Shown here: positions 13,924-21,886 of the stretch, piece after piece
Layout of the letters: each line of letters begins with the position of its first letter
Numbering within the stretch: the first letter of the stretch is position 1
Source of the DNA: Candidatus Poseidonia sp.
GTDB taxonomy: Archaea; Thermoplasmatota; Poseidoniia; Poseidoniales; Poseidoniaceae
Direction: 5' to 3'
DNA: 43,680 nucleotides
Assembly (NCBI GenBank): GCA_030827745.1
Contig: JAURDW010000009.1
Location: forward strand, 1-43,680
Notes under the pieces: generated by a model
Database searches by the model: none
What the model saw: the letters and a program-made list of their open reading frames with translations, nothing else
What the model was told of the DNA's origin: nothing
Translations under genes and position numbers: made by a program

Positions 13924-14862
13924 TCAACGGTACACCGAACGCAACCAGCGCCCGTCATCGCTTTGGTACCTCATGGCGTACTCGGGAGGGAGGTTTTCTA
14001 CCTCCCACTGCCACCATCCTTGGTCGTTGAAGCCCATGAGATCGTACACTTCTGGCGTACAGTGAACGCCGGTTTCGCCGAAATAGTGGGCGTGCGAAAC
14101 CCGGGTAGTGAGGCGATGCAGGCCGGCCATGTACATCGCCAACGAGGTGATGGCGTCTTGGCTCGTGGGAGCCGTACGCCAAGGAACGGTTGGAAAGGGA
14201 GTGTGAACGGCTTCTTGAGGAGGGTTCAGCGCCACGCCCTCGTGCCTTTTTCGACCTTTTTTCAGGCACCGTCGCATGAACCAGCGAATGCGGTAGTGTG
14301 GGCGTTGACCGTACGGGCGACCGTGGAGGTAACGTGCTTCGTAATCGTAGAGAACGGGTTTGATGATGTCCCAAACCCGTTTCGTCAAACAGTAAGTGAC
14401 GAAGTGGCGGTTGGTTAACTCCACCTCATGCAGGTGCGGGAGCAGCGCCGACCTGTCGCCCGGTTCAACATTCCACACTTGCACCGTCCCGACATCGCTG
14501 TAGGTTTCAGCCCAGTCCGAAAGCCGAAGCAGGGCCGTCAAGTAGGTAGGGCCAACCTCAATGTCGTCCTCAACCAACACCATTCGGTCAAACCCTTGGT
14601 CATCAAGCAACTCCCTCCGGGCGGAAATCAGTTGACGGCCCACGCCAAAATTATCGCTCCGAGCAACGATGGAGTTGAAAGGGACCCCGCTGGCCTGAAT
14701 CACCTCGCGAAGAGCGTCTTGCTCGCTGCCCACGCCGCCGTCGAGATAGTGGTAAAGTTCGACTTCACCGTTGAGGACCTCCGGACATTGTCCCAAGGCG
14801 CTGAGCATGCGTTTGAAATGGTCGGGGCGACCAAAACCAAAGGTCGCCACGGCGGTGCGCAT
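13924..14862 (-). CDS. glycosyltransferase family 2-like protein
   Basis: 312 residues. The N-terminus has the GT-A pattern 'AVATFGFGRPDHFKRML' and, near 92-98, 'VLVEDDIEVGP', where the acidic cluster would bind metal and the nucleotide sugar. Later parts are rich in Arg, Trp and Tyr ('RPYGQRPHYRIRWFMRR', 'NDQGWWQWEV'), which may bind acceptor glycans. No membrane helix is present, so it is cytosolic or peripheral. ATG at 14862; the 122-base gap upstream contains a possible RNA structure that reaches to the start codon. A Gfo/Idh oxidoreductase follows closely. Likely role: surface glycan or protein glycosylation. Subfamily uncertain. Confidence 0.75.
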   Translation of the reverse strand: MRTAVATFGFGRPDHFKRMLSALGQCPEVLNGEVELYHYLDGGVGSEQDALREVIQASGVPFNSIVARSDNFGVGRQLISARRELLDDQGFDRMVLVEDDIEVGPTYLTALLRLSDWAETYSDVGTVQVWNVEPGDRSALLPHLHEVELTNRHFVTYCLTKRVWDIIKPVLYDYEARYLHGRPYGQRPHYRIRWFMRRCLKKGRKRHEGVALNPPQEAVHTPFPTVPWRTAPTSQDAITSLAMYMAGLHRLTTRVSHAHYFGETGVHCTPEVYDLMGFNDQGWWQWEVENLPPEYAMRYQSDDGRWLRSVYR

Positions 14863-14937
14863 GCCTCGCTGACACCGCGCTCTTTCATGAGCGTGATGCT
14901 CAACCGAGCGGCACCGGGCTCAAGACTTGAGCGAGGC
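14863..14937. promoter_or_regulatory. nested dyad in the glycosyltransferase leader
   Basis: GCCTCGCT (14863-14870) and AGCGAGGC (14930-14937) are exact reverse complements enclosing 59 bases. Within lie CGCTC/GAGCG and GCTC/GAGC hairpins and a 15-base palindrome GCTCAAG-A-CTTGAGC (14918-14932). The outer stem touches the glycosyltransferase ATG and would sequester the adjacent GAGG. Outer stem and 15-base palindrome share three bases, so two exclusive folds are possible. It may also terminate the upstream lipoprotein gene. Confidence 0.35.
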
Positions 14938-14984
14938 GGCTCATGGAGCCCCCTCATGCATTATCCCGAGAAGGGTTTGGCCCT

Positions 14985-17288
14985 CTACGAAGACGTTTCC
15001 TTGGCCTCTTCACCGTCGGATTCAGCGTAAGCCACGTCATCTTCGTACACGTGGTCGTTGTATGGCGAAGAATACGCTATGGGCAGTCGAGCGGATTCGG
15101 TGAGCGTTGTGAGGTTGGTGGCGGTGATGCCTGCTGCCGATACTGCATAGACAAAGTCACCCATGAAAATTGAGCGACGGATGTTCCTGTCATCCCACCA
15201 TCGGTTTTCCCCGTCGGTGCTGTCGTACAGCGACGAATGGTTGACTTCGCCGTACACCTCAAGGGTCCCGGCCGTCTCGTTGACCTCCACCAAGACCAAT
15301 TTCGAGATGTACTGATACGACCAGTGGTACCGCCCGTTTTCGTAAGTATCCACGCTTCGGTACGTTGAGAGGGGAATGGCGAGCATGTTCTTTGGCCCCC
15401 AGTACTGGAAGGCTTTGGACTCGTACGTGGCCTCGGACCAGGACCAGGACCACATGCGGGCATTTTCACGGCTCACGGGCGATACTCGCAACGCGGCGTC
15501 TTGCGTGGGCGTTGTTGGGTCCGACACATCAAACAGCGAAATCTGGGTTCCGGACCAATCCAGGCCCGTGCCGTCCTCGTTGGCCGGAGAAAGGCCGATG
15601 GTCAGCAGATGATCGCGAGACAACGGGTGGATGTAAGTGGACACACCGGGAACTTTGAGCTCACCCAGAATCACAGGCTCCGTTGGGTCGGCCACATCGA
15701 TGACCCAAAGCGGGTCAATTTGCTCAAAGGTGACGATGTAGGCGCGGTCACCATCGTAACGAGCGCTCCAAATGCGTTCCCCTGGAGCAATGCCGTCCAC
15801 TCGGCCGGCCTCAATCAAGACTTGCTGGTCTGTTTCCACATCAACTGAGCGCACAAGGGTCACCAACTGCGACGACATCGGCTCGGGGTCGGTCAACCAC
15901 CACCGCCCCCACTGACCGGTGGTCGTGGCTACACGAAGCACCCCCTCGTGTTCGGAAAGGGCAAATTGGTTCACGACGGTGCCGTTCACGCGGCCCGAGC
16001 CCGTGTAGACGGTTTCATCAGGCAAACTGATGTCAAAGGTGTGGAGGTTTGTCATTTCGTTCAAGCCATCGTTGCCCCAAAACCACCACCAGTCAAAGGC
16101 GGCCTCGGCCAAGACAAGCACGTCGGTGGAGGCGTAGACTTGCGGGTAAGTTCCGACAACGTGGTCCACTTCGTATGCAAAGGAAGACGAGGTCAGGTCG
16201 AGAGAAAAGATGCTCGAAATGCCTCGGTTAAAACCGTCTTCGGGTGCCACGAATTCTTGGCAGGCGTTTTCACTCATCTCGTGAGTGGTGACCGTCCCGT
16301 AACTGTATTCGTAGACTTGCGGAATCAAGTCTTCCAAGGTCATGGACGCAAGAGCTTCGGCATTGGATTGCATGGTCTGCCAGGCCACTTTTTCTCGGAT
16401 TTCACGACGGAGCGGGTCGTCATAGTCAAGATTCCAATACCCGTTGGGCAAGTTCAACCATGACTGGAGGCCTTCAACATTCATCCATGCATGGGTGACG
16501 GTACGCACCGTTCCAGCGACTTCCCGTGCCGTGATGTAGTGGCCTTCGATGTACAGCTCCCGGTCAACTTCCGGCTGGCTTCGGTTGCTGATGTCCAACA
16601 CCGTAAATTTCGTGAGGCTGTTCGTTCGCCAGTTCCCGTAGGCTTCGTCCCAACCCATCGCATCCACCACGGGATGTGAGCGAGATATGCCCCATGGGTT
16701 GATGTTTGAAAGAACAACCAGTCGGTCGCCGTCGAGCATCATGGCCACCGGCGTTCCCGAGAGCGTAAGGGTGGATTCCGCTTCAAGGGACCCGAATTCG
16801 GGTACACCAAAGATGTGAAGGTTTTTGCCCTGGAGGTAGTAGATGTGGTAGCCATCCGTCTTTAGGAAATCCGCTTCATCGACGCCCGCTTCTTGGTTGT
16901 TGGTGCCGGAGAAATCTTCGCCCTCAACACGGTTGGGCGTGCTTCGGGGCGTGCTGGTCGGTGCGCCTGTGGTGGCGCTGGCATCGTCCATGGCCATCTC
17001 TGCGCCGTCCTCGAGCCAAACACCGCCGCCGTGGAAGTACGTTTCTTCAACGGCCTGCAGGAGTTGGGTACGGTATTCTTCCTCGAGGGAGCGCTTCAGT
17101 TGACGTTCGAGGTCTTCGCAGTCATCGTATGCGTGCAGTTGAGGGCTTGAAACCGACCGAGATGCCGTCGTCGACCAGTCGTCGGGGAGGACCACATCGG
17201 GGACGTCTACATCGCCCTCGTAGGACAGGCACCCCGACATCAACATCGTCAAGACCAAGCCAAGAGCGCTTGCTTGCTTTCGGTTCAT
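14985..17288 (-). CDS. secreted beta-propeller lipoprotein (COG4880-like)
   Basis: 767 residues. A signal peptide ends in a lipobox ('LTMLMSGC'), so the mature protein is likely lipid-anchored outside the cell. The conserved body begins near 'GTNNQEAGVDEADFLKTDG', a hallmark of the archaeal and bacterial 'beta propeller domain' family, and continues with many repeated blades of the form hydrophobic strand-D-x-Ser/Thr-x-Pro (for example 'VIDVADPTEPVILGEL' and 'LFDVSDPTTPTQDAAL'). The C-terminus is acidic. The ATG at 17288 has GAGGAGA seven bases upstream; a TTG at 17294 is too close to it. It follows the membrane winged-helix regulator by 55 bases, which may control it. The propeller probably binds ligand or polymer; no catalytic residues are identified. 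Confidence 0.85.
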   Translation of the reverse strand: MNRKQASALGLVLTMLMSGCLSYEGDVDVPDVVLPDDWSTTASRSVSSPQLHAYDDCEDLERQLKRSLEEEYRTQLLQAVEETYFHGGGVWLEDGAEMAMDDASATTGAPTSTPRSTPNRVEGEDFSGTNNQEAGVDEADFLKTDGYHIYYLQGKNLHIFGVPEFGSLEAESTLTLSGTPVAMMLDGDRLVVLSNINPWGISRSHPVVDAMGWDEAYGNWRTNSLTKFTVLDISNRSQPEVDRELYIEGHYITAREVAGTVRTVTHAWMNVEGLQSWLNLPNGYWNLDYDDPLRREIREKVAWQTMQSNAEALASMTLEDLIPQVYEYSYGTVTTHEMSENACQEFVAPEDGFNRGISSIFSLDLTSSSFAYEVDHVVGTYPQVYASTDVLVLAEAAFDWWWFWGNDGLNEMTNLHTFDISLPDETVYTGSGRVNGTVVNQFALSEHEGVLRVATTTGQWGRWWLTDPEPMSSQLVTLVRSVDVETDQQVLIEAGRVDGIAPGERIWSARYDGDRAYIVTFEQIDPLWVIDVADPTEPVILGELKVPGVSTYIHPLSRDHLLTIGLSPANEDGTGLDWSGTQISLFDVSDPTTPTQDAALRVSPVSRENARMWSWSWSEATYESKAFQYWGPKNMLAIPLSTYRSVDTYENGRYHWSYQYISKLVLVEVNETAGTLEVYGEVNHSSLYDSTDGENRWWDDRNIRRSIFMGDFVYAVSAAGITATNLTTLTESARLPIAYSSPYNDHVYEDDVAYAESDGEEAKETSS

Positions 17289-17343
17289 GCCCAATTCTCC
17301 TCAACCGTTTGTTATTAAGAAGTTGGTAAATTGATTGGACATG

Positions 17344-18198
17344 TTATTCAATTTCCTGAAGCGATTTGCTCACTTGAAGCCGTTGCAACCCGGCGGAGGA
17401 AGTGCGCCACGCACGGGTACCTTTGCCGGTGGATTCGATCAATTCCTTGCCTTTGAGTTCATTGAGGTGGTGACTGAGCAACTGGCGTGAAATTTCAAGC
17501 CGCTCTCTTAATTCCCTCGTCGTTGTGCCGAGCTGACCCTTTTCGGCAAGCACCTCAAGGACAGCAAGTCGGGTGCCCGTGAGTGGGTTTTGGAAGCGCC
17601 ATCGTTCGGTTTGAGAGACGAAAGAAGACGCGTATCGTCGGTTCTTTCCTGCTTTCCATGAGAAGATTTTTCCCTCCCGTTCAAGGTTGTTCGTGTGGTA
17701 AGCGGTCACGCCGTTAGCAAGACCAAGACCATCGCGTAATGCCGAAAAGTGAATGCCTGCGTTGGCTTCAATAAATCCGAGAACTCTCCCTTTGGTCAAA
17801 TCATCGCCACGATGATGGCCTTTTCGTGCGAGCATGGGCGCGACAAGGGCAACCAACAAAATCACGCGCATGAACTCAAAGACCATTCCCGAAAAAAACA
17901 CCAAGCCCATGCCGAGCAACCCTCCGGTCAAGAAGAATGCAGGGCGAGCCCCCGTTTCCCCTCCGTTGTCTTCGGGGGCTTTGGCTTCGGCGACGGGGGC
18001 ATCAAAACGGTCAGATTCGGTATCAGCGGATTCGTCGGTTTCTGTTGCTTCGTCGGTGGTTTTTGGGCCAAACGCTTCGTCGCTGGGGGCGGCCTTCTCG
18101 CTTGCAAGCCAGCCGTCGGAAGATGCCGTGTAGCCGCCGTACGCCGCCGAGAACAAGCAAGTCAACAAGAGAAGGCGGACCGGCCAAACCCCTCGCAT
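17344..18198 (-). CDS. membrane-anchored winged-helix transcriptional regulator
   Basis: 284 residues. An N-terminal hydrophobic helix (6-21) acts as signal or anchor; about 65 acidic, Thr/Ser-rich residues follow, probably outside; a second long hydrophobic span (about 87-125) returns the chain to the cytosol. Two winged-helix domains follow: 'KGRVLGFIEANAGIHFSALRD' (near 135-200) and 'TRLAVLEVLAEKGQLGTTTREL' (near 208-275), the second with an ArsR/MarR-like recognition helix 'SRQLLSHHLNELKGKELI'. Such one-component membrane regulators are common in Thermoplasmatota and haloarchaea. It lies 54 bases after the receiver-domain gene and 55 before the lipoprotein gene. It may sense an outside or membrane signal and act on this set, but targets are unknown. 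Confidence 0.85.
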   Translation of the reverse strand: MRGVWPVRLLLLTCLFSAAYGGYTASSDGWLASEKAAPSDEAFGPKTTDEATETDESADTESDRFDAPVAEAKAPEDNGGETGARPAFFLTGGLLGMGLVFFSGMVFEFMRVILLVALVAPMLARKGHHRGDDLTKGRVLGFIEANAGIHFSALRDGLGLANGVTAYHTNNLEREGKIFSWKAGKNRRYASSFVSQTERWRFQNPLTGTRLAVLEVLAEKGQLGTTTRELRERLEISRQLLSHHLNELKGKELIESTGKGTRAWRTSSAGLQRLQVSKSLQEIE

Positions 18199-18252
18199 GA
18201 GAAGAACAAAACAACGAAGGCTATCAGCGCCGTGGTAAAATGCTTTGACGCC

Positions 18253-18921
18253 TCAAATCGGAAGCAGCCCTTGAGATGCGGCGTAACCAAGCCCCGCCAA
18301 CAGGCCAACCAAGAGCAAAACAAGGCGGCCTCGCTTTCCCTTTTTCTTTGGAGTTGGTTCGGCTGTGACGGGCACGACCACAGGAAGTTCGGGAAGCGCA
18401 TCCAAAGGGGGCAATTGACCGGGCAGAGGCAGAGGGAGAGGAGCGATCATCGGTCCGGTATCCGCTTCAATCTGAACGCGGTCTGGGTAGAGTTCATCGA
18501 GGTCTTCAAGGCCCGGGGCGGTTGGAATCGGCCCGAGAATCGTCGACCACGCAGCTTCGAGGGCTTCGTTTGAAATCGGTTTTTGCAACCACGTCACCGC
18601 TCCGGCTGAAAACGCAGCATCCCTTGCCACCTCGGCCATACGGCCAGGAGCGACAAAGACGATTCGACTTTCGCCGCCGTGTTCCCGCATTTCTAACGCT
18701 GCCAGATGGCCATCAAGCGATGGAATGTCCAACGAGAGCACGACCAATTCGGGGTCGAGGCGGATATATTCATCCACTGCCCTGTCGCCGTCTTCGCAAC
18801 TTTCAATCACAAAATTTCGTGTCTTGAACAAGTTCGCCAAACGCATGGATGACATCGGGTTGTTGTCAACGATCAGCACGGTGGGTGCGGTTTCGTCCTC
18901 AACCTGCGTCACCAATCCCAT
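18253..18921 (-). CDS. receiver-domain protein with C-terminal membrane anchor
   Basis: 222 residues. Residues 14-130 form a CheY-like receiver domain with the phospho-acceptor site at D65 in 'VVLSLDIPSLDG' and Lys114 in 'LQKP'. Two of the usual signalling residues differ: the second acidic residue of the N-terminal pair is Asn20 ('VDNN'), and the Thr/Ser after strand 4 is Ala91 ('VFVAPG'). A Pro-rich linker (about 150-190) leads to a basic patch and one membrane helix at the very end (198-222). A receiver tethered by a tail anchor is unusual; it may work without phosphorylation. No histidine kinase is in the window. A membrane winged-helix regulator follows on the same strand. Confidence 0.85.
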   Translation of the reverse strand: MGLVTQVEDETAPTVLIVDNNPMSSMRLANLFKTRNFVIESCEDGDRAVDEYIRLDPELVVLSLDIPSLDGHLAALEMREHGGESRIVFVAPGRMAEVARDAAFSAGAVTWLQKPISNEALEAAWSTILGPIPTAPGLEDLDELYPDRVQIEADTGPMIAPLPLPLPGQLPPLDALPELPVVVPVTAEPTPKKKGKRGRLVLLLVGLLAGLGYAASQGLLPI

Positions 18922-18965
18922 GCGAATCGTTTCGTGGGAGAGGGCGCTGGCTCATCAAACAACCG

Positions 18966-19346
18966 CTATTCTTCCTCGTTCTCTGCTGGAGTTGACAGGT
19001 CTTCTGTCGGCCCGGCCCGGGGCTGAGCAAAGGTTTCCCTCACCACTTCGCTCTGGGCTTGCTCTTCCTTTCGCTTTTGATGGACCTGAGGGGCTTTCGT
19101 GAAGTGCATTTGGAGTTCGCTGATCACCGCTCGAAGCATTTGCGTTTCACGGTCGCTCAGGTTCCCCAGTGTTTTTTTCTGAAACATTCGCAGCACCTCG
19201 ATGCCCTCTTTGGCTTCGAGAAGGTTGTAGTGGAACCCACCCTCATGGTCGGGCACGTACCCCATGTGAAGCATCGTCGACCTCTGGAGCATTTGGACGA
19301 CTTGGAAGAAACGGGCAGCGTCTTCGTCAGCAAACATATCGGCCAT
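18966..19346 (-). CDS. DUF1844 protein
   Basis: 126 residues. The central part matches the DUF1844 pattern: an N-terminal helix 'ARFFQVVQMLQRSTMLHMG', the segment 'NLLEAKEGIEVLRMF', then 'KKTLGNLSDRETQML' and a last helix. The C-terminal 40 residues are polar and acidic. The frame is open to 19505 through ftsY, but the ATG at 19346 fits the family and lies 37 bases after the ftsY stop. DUF1844 proteins are mostly bacterial and uncharacterised. Position behind LX, prefoldin and ftsY suggests co-expression with translation and targeting genes, but no role can be stated. Confidence 0.8.
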   Translation of the reverse strand: MADMFADEDAARFFQVVQMLQRSTMLHMGYVPDHEGGFHYNLLEAKEGIEVLRMFQKKTLGNLSDRETQMLRAVISELQMHFTKAPQVHQKRKEEQAQSEVVRETFAQPRAGPTEDLSTPAENEEE

Positions 19347-19383
19347 GGAATACGCTGGACGCCGGGGTTCTTTTGTCCTGCGC

Positions 19384-20784
19384 TTAAGCAAAGAGTTGGT
19401 CCAACAGCCACGTGGGTTGGAATTGCAGAAGGTCACCGTATTCTTGGCCAATGCCGGCAAACACAATTGGGCGGCCGGTCGCAAAGGCAATCGAGAGGCC
19501 GGCACCGCCTTTCGCGTCGGTGTCCATCTTCGTCAGCACGGCCCCGTCAAACCGCATGATGTCCTGGAACATCTTCGCTTGCTCAACAGCGTCGTTGCCT
19601 GCCAGCGAATCGCCAACGAACAGGGTGAGGTGCGGGTTGGTCACCTTGCGAACTTTGTTCAGTTCGTTCATCAAGTTGGTTTTGTTTTGCATCCTCCCAG
19701 CAGTATCGACCAGGACCACGTCAATTCCCTTGGCCTTCGCAGATTCAATCGCATCGCGAGCGATAGCGGCGGAGTCGCCGCCACGCTGGCTGGAGATGCA
19801 ACGAATTCCGAGGCGGTCGCAATGAGATTCCAGTTGTTGAATGGCTCCGGCGCGGAAGGTGTCGCCTGCTGCGGCGATGACGGAATGCCCGTTGTTGAGC
19901 AATCGGTGGGCGATTTTCGCCGCCGTGGTCGTCTTTCCGGTTCCGTTCACGCCCACCAGCATGATGACAACGGGGACGTCTCCGCTGTCAAGGAAGCCCT
20001 TGACGGTGGCATCAAAATCCCAGTAACCGGCCTCCAAGAGGCCGTGAAGCGCTCGCTTGAGCGCTGCTTCCAACACCTTGGAAAGTTCGGCTCCTTTTCG
20101 GAGGCGAGCGCCGACCAAGGCGGAGCGCAAACTGTCAATGATGGCGTTCGTGGCGTGATGCGAGATGTCGGATTCAAGCAACACCCATTCAAGTTCCTCG
20201 AGCAGGTTTTCCAAGGCTTCACCGGCCTTGATGATGCGTCCGCCTTCAGCGACCACACCACCACCGAGGTCCACGTTGATGCTGGAGCCAACCTCGGTCT
20301 GAATGGATGTGGACTGAGTTCCGCCTCGCGGAGCATGCTGAACCTCGACCAATTGCCTGCCCGTTGTCGTTCGCATCATAGCAAGGTCCACGCGGGAGCC
20401 TTCGGGCCGAGCCACTTCGACGCCACCGCGTTTTTTCATCGCCTTGGCTGCTGTGGCTGCTTTTCGTTCCTCGTCGCGTTTTTGTCGCTCCATCCGTTTC
20501 CGTTCTTTCTTTGAGAGATGGAGAGGGGCGGTGGGTTCATCGTCGTCCCACGTGTCCCATTCATCCTCGGCCGAAGCATGTGACGTCGAAGGCGGGTGTT
20601 CCGTGGACGGAGTATCGTCCACGGCGTCGACATCGTCCCAATCCTCATCAGGAACCGTGCCGGGCGTGGCGGTGGCGAGGTGGTTCTTGGCCTCCTCGGA
20701 GTCGGCTTCCACCGAAAGGGAGTCCCCGTCGGTTTCGTTTGCAACCTCGTGGATTCGTTTGCGGAAGCGGTCAAACAATCCCAT
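19384..20784 (-). CDS. ftsY: signal recognition particle receptor FtsY
   Basis: FtsY is the membrane-side GTPase that receives SRP-ribosome complexes. The 466-residue protein has an acidic N-terminal region (1-85), a basic stretch (90-125), a four-helix N domain (about 185-265) and the GTPase G domain: G1 VGVNGTGKTT (277-286), 'DTFRAGAIQQLE' (308-319), G3 DTAGR (360-364), G4 TKMD (418-421) and 'GGAGLS', ending 'GIGQEYGDLLQFQ'. The acidic-then-basic N-terminus is longer than in many archaea and may mediate membrane contact. ATG at 20784, 11 bases after the prefoldin alpha stop. The order LX, pfdA, ftsY is conserved in archaea. A DUF1844 gene follows. Confidence 0.96.
   Translation of the reverse strand: MGLFDRFRKRIHEVANETDGDSLSVEADSEEAKNHLATATPGTVPDEDWDDVDAVDDTPSTEHPPSTSHASAEDEWDTWDDDEPTAPLHLSKKERKRMERQKRDEERKAATAAKAMKKRGGVEVARPEGSRVDLAMMRTTTGRQLVEVQHAPRGGTQSTSIQTEVGSSINVDLGGGVVAEGGRIIKAGEALENLLEELEWVLLESDISHHATNAIIDSLRSALVGARLRKGAELSKVLEAALKRALHGLLEAGYWDFDATVKGFLDSGDVPVVIMLVGVNGTGKTTTAAKIAHRLLNNGHSVIAAAGDTFRAGAIQQLESHCDRLGIRCISSQRGGDSAAIARDAIESAKAKGIDVVLVDTAGRMQNKTNLMNELNKVRKVTNPHLTLFVGDSLAGNDAVEQAKMFQDIMRFDGAVLTKMDTDAKGGAGLSIAFATGRPIVFAGIGQEYGDLLQFQPTWLLDQLFA
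20601..20624. repeat. 9-bp inverted repeat inside ftsY
   Basis: CCGTGGACG (20601-20609), six bases, then its exact reverse complement (20616-20624). It falls in the low-complexity linker codons of ftsY near residues 54-61. A hairpin near the 5' end of the coding region could slow translation. It may instead reflect chance in a repetitive acidic stretch. Confidence 0.5.
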
Positions 20785-20795
20785 AGCGTTCCCTC

Positions 20796-21359
20796 TCAGT
20801 CATCCAGTGTCAAATCGTTGCCGAACATGCCCCGTTTGCGTGGCCGGCGAGCGGGCGCAGGTGTGGAAGGGGGGGTCTCTTCTGATGTCGCTGTTTCCGA
20901 TTCATCCGCAGGAGAAACTTGAGCAGGGGCCTGCTTCATTTGCTCAGCGAGGGCGTTGAAGGTTGTGGCCGCTTTGGCCAAAGATGCTTCCGTCTGGTCG
21001 GCTTGAACGTTGAGTTCATTGCGCAAGTGCTGGATATCGCTTTGGCGGTCGGCCGTGATGGTGCGTGCTTCGCTCCAAGGCCGTTCGCCGAAGATGCCCG
21101 AGCCGAGGTCAACCAACGCCACACCTTCCGCTTGACCGGTGTGGCGGTAAGGAAGGCTCACCCCCGAGCCAATTGGCAAGTGGGTCGAAATAGAGTGTCC
21201 GCTTTCATGACCCAACAAAGCGTTGAGAACGGCGTCCGTAACAGCATGTTCAGCAAGCACGGTGTCGACCTGCTCAATTCGCAGGTTGATTTCGTCCAGT
21301 CGCTTTCGCAACCCCTCGACTTCTTGTGCCAAGCGTTGGAGTTGGGCACGGTCCACCAT
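20796..21359 (-). CDS. pfdA: prefoldin alpha subunit
   Basis: Prefoldin is a jellyfish-shaped hexamer (two alpha, four beta) that hands unfolded proteins to the group II chaperonin. The 187-residue protein has an N-terminal coiled-coil helix ('LQRLAQEVEGLRKRLDEIN'), the short hairpin region with 'LPIGSGVSLPYRH' typical of the alpha subunit, a second coiled-coil helix ('LRNELNVQADQTEASLAKA'), and a long acidic, Pro-rich tail of about 50 residues ending in 'KRGMFGNDLTLDD', which is not usual for the family. The ATG at 21359 is chosen (GAGG ten bases upstream); ATG 21368 is possible. The frame is open to 21461 but that part looks non-coding. Lies between LX and ftsY as in other archaea. Confidence 0.88.
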   Translation of the reverse strand: MVDRAQLQRLAQEVEGLRKRLDEINLRIEQVDTVLAEHAVTDAVLNALLGHESGHSISTHLPIGSGVSLPYRHTGQAEGVALVDLGSGIFGERPWSEARTITADRQSDIQHLRNELNVQADQTEASLAKAATTFNALAEQMKQAPAQVSPADESETATSEETPPSTPAPARRPRKRGMFGNDLTLDD

Positions 21360-21515
21360 GGCGTTCATGCCTCGGAGTTGCTTGGGGTTGAAGAAGCCGG
21401 CGCTGCACGGAGGTGGCCCTGTGCGTGATGCTGGTGATGGGTTGGACCGAGACTCATCCATGTGCGGGGGCTCTGGGACGGTCTGTCAAATCCAGCGACC
21501 GTCCGAGGGGTTCAC

Positions 21516-21788
21516 TCACTCTTCTTCTGCAACGGGGGCAAGCGTGCCGCCTTGGGCGGCGATCTCGTCGCGGAAGTGGTGAAGAACGGTTGGTTCGGTG
21601 GAGGTGCGGGGGTCAATTTCGCTCGTTCCGTCAATGTGAATGCTCCGTCGCTTCATCCGATGACGAGAGCCGAGGATGGAGTAAACATGTTCGTTGGCTG
21701 CCTCTCCGCTCGGTGCGGGGACATCGTAGGAAAAGGGCTGTCGTTGGCTGCCAAAGGGCGCCGTTCCAGTTACACGGTAGGCCTTCAT
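21516..21788 (-). CDS. rpl18a: ribosomal protein LX (L18a/L20a family)
   Basis: Archaeal LX is a small protein of the large ribosomal subunit, homologous to eukaryotic L18a. The 90-residue protein begins 'MKAYRVTGTAPFG' and holds the family core 'RQPFSYDV', 'EHVYSILGSRHRMKRRSIHI'. The last 20 residues are an extra acidic tail. The frame is open to 22085, but the ATG at 21788 is the obvious family start. A TATA-like TTTAAA is centred 27 bases before this ATG, so the mRNA is probably leaderless; no good Shine-Dalgarno site is present. It heads the LX, pfdA, ftsY, DUF1844 set and is divergent from the subtilase gene. Confidence 0.93.
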   Translation of the reverse strand: MKAYRVTGTAPFGSQRQPFSYDVPAPSGEAANEHVYSILGSRHRMKRRSIHIDGTSEIDPRTSTEPTVLHHFRDEIAAQGGTLAPVAEEE

Positions 21789-21812
21789 CGGTCCGCCGAC
21801 TTCCCATCCAAC

Positions 21813-21831
21813 TTTAAACGCGCTGGCGCGT
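21813..21831. promoter_or_regulatory. TATA box with overlapping palindrome between LX and subtilase
   Basis: TTTAAA (21813-21818) is a TATA-like element at the right distance for a leaderless LX transcript. Overlapping its last base is a perfect palindrome ACGCGC-tg-GCGCGT (21818-21831), which on the minus strand lies at the BRE side of the TATA box. The palindrome is 55 bases before the subtilase ATG on the plus strand. A dimeric regulator binding here could affect both genes. Sequence is certain; the role is inferred. Confidence 0.5.
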
Positions 21832-21886
21832 GGTGGCTTGAACAAGCAACCGATAGATTGAGGCAAAACCGACGACTGGAGTTTCC

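Noticed and set aside
14863-14937. tRNA gene (75 bases, acceptor-like outer stem)
   Set aside because: No D-arm, anticodon arm or T-loop signature is at the required place on either strand.
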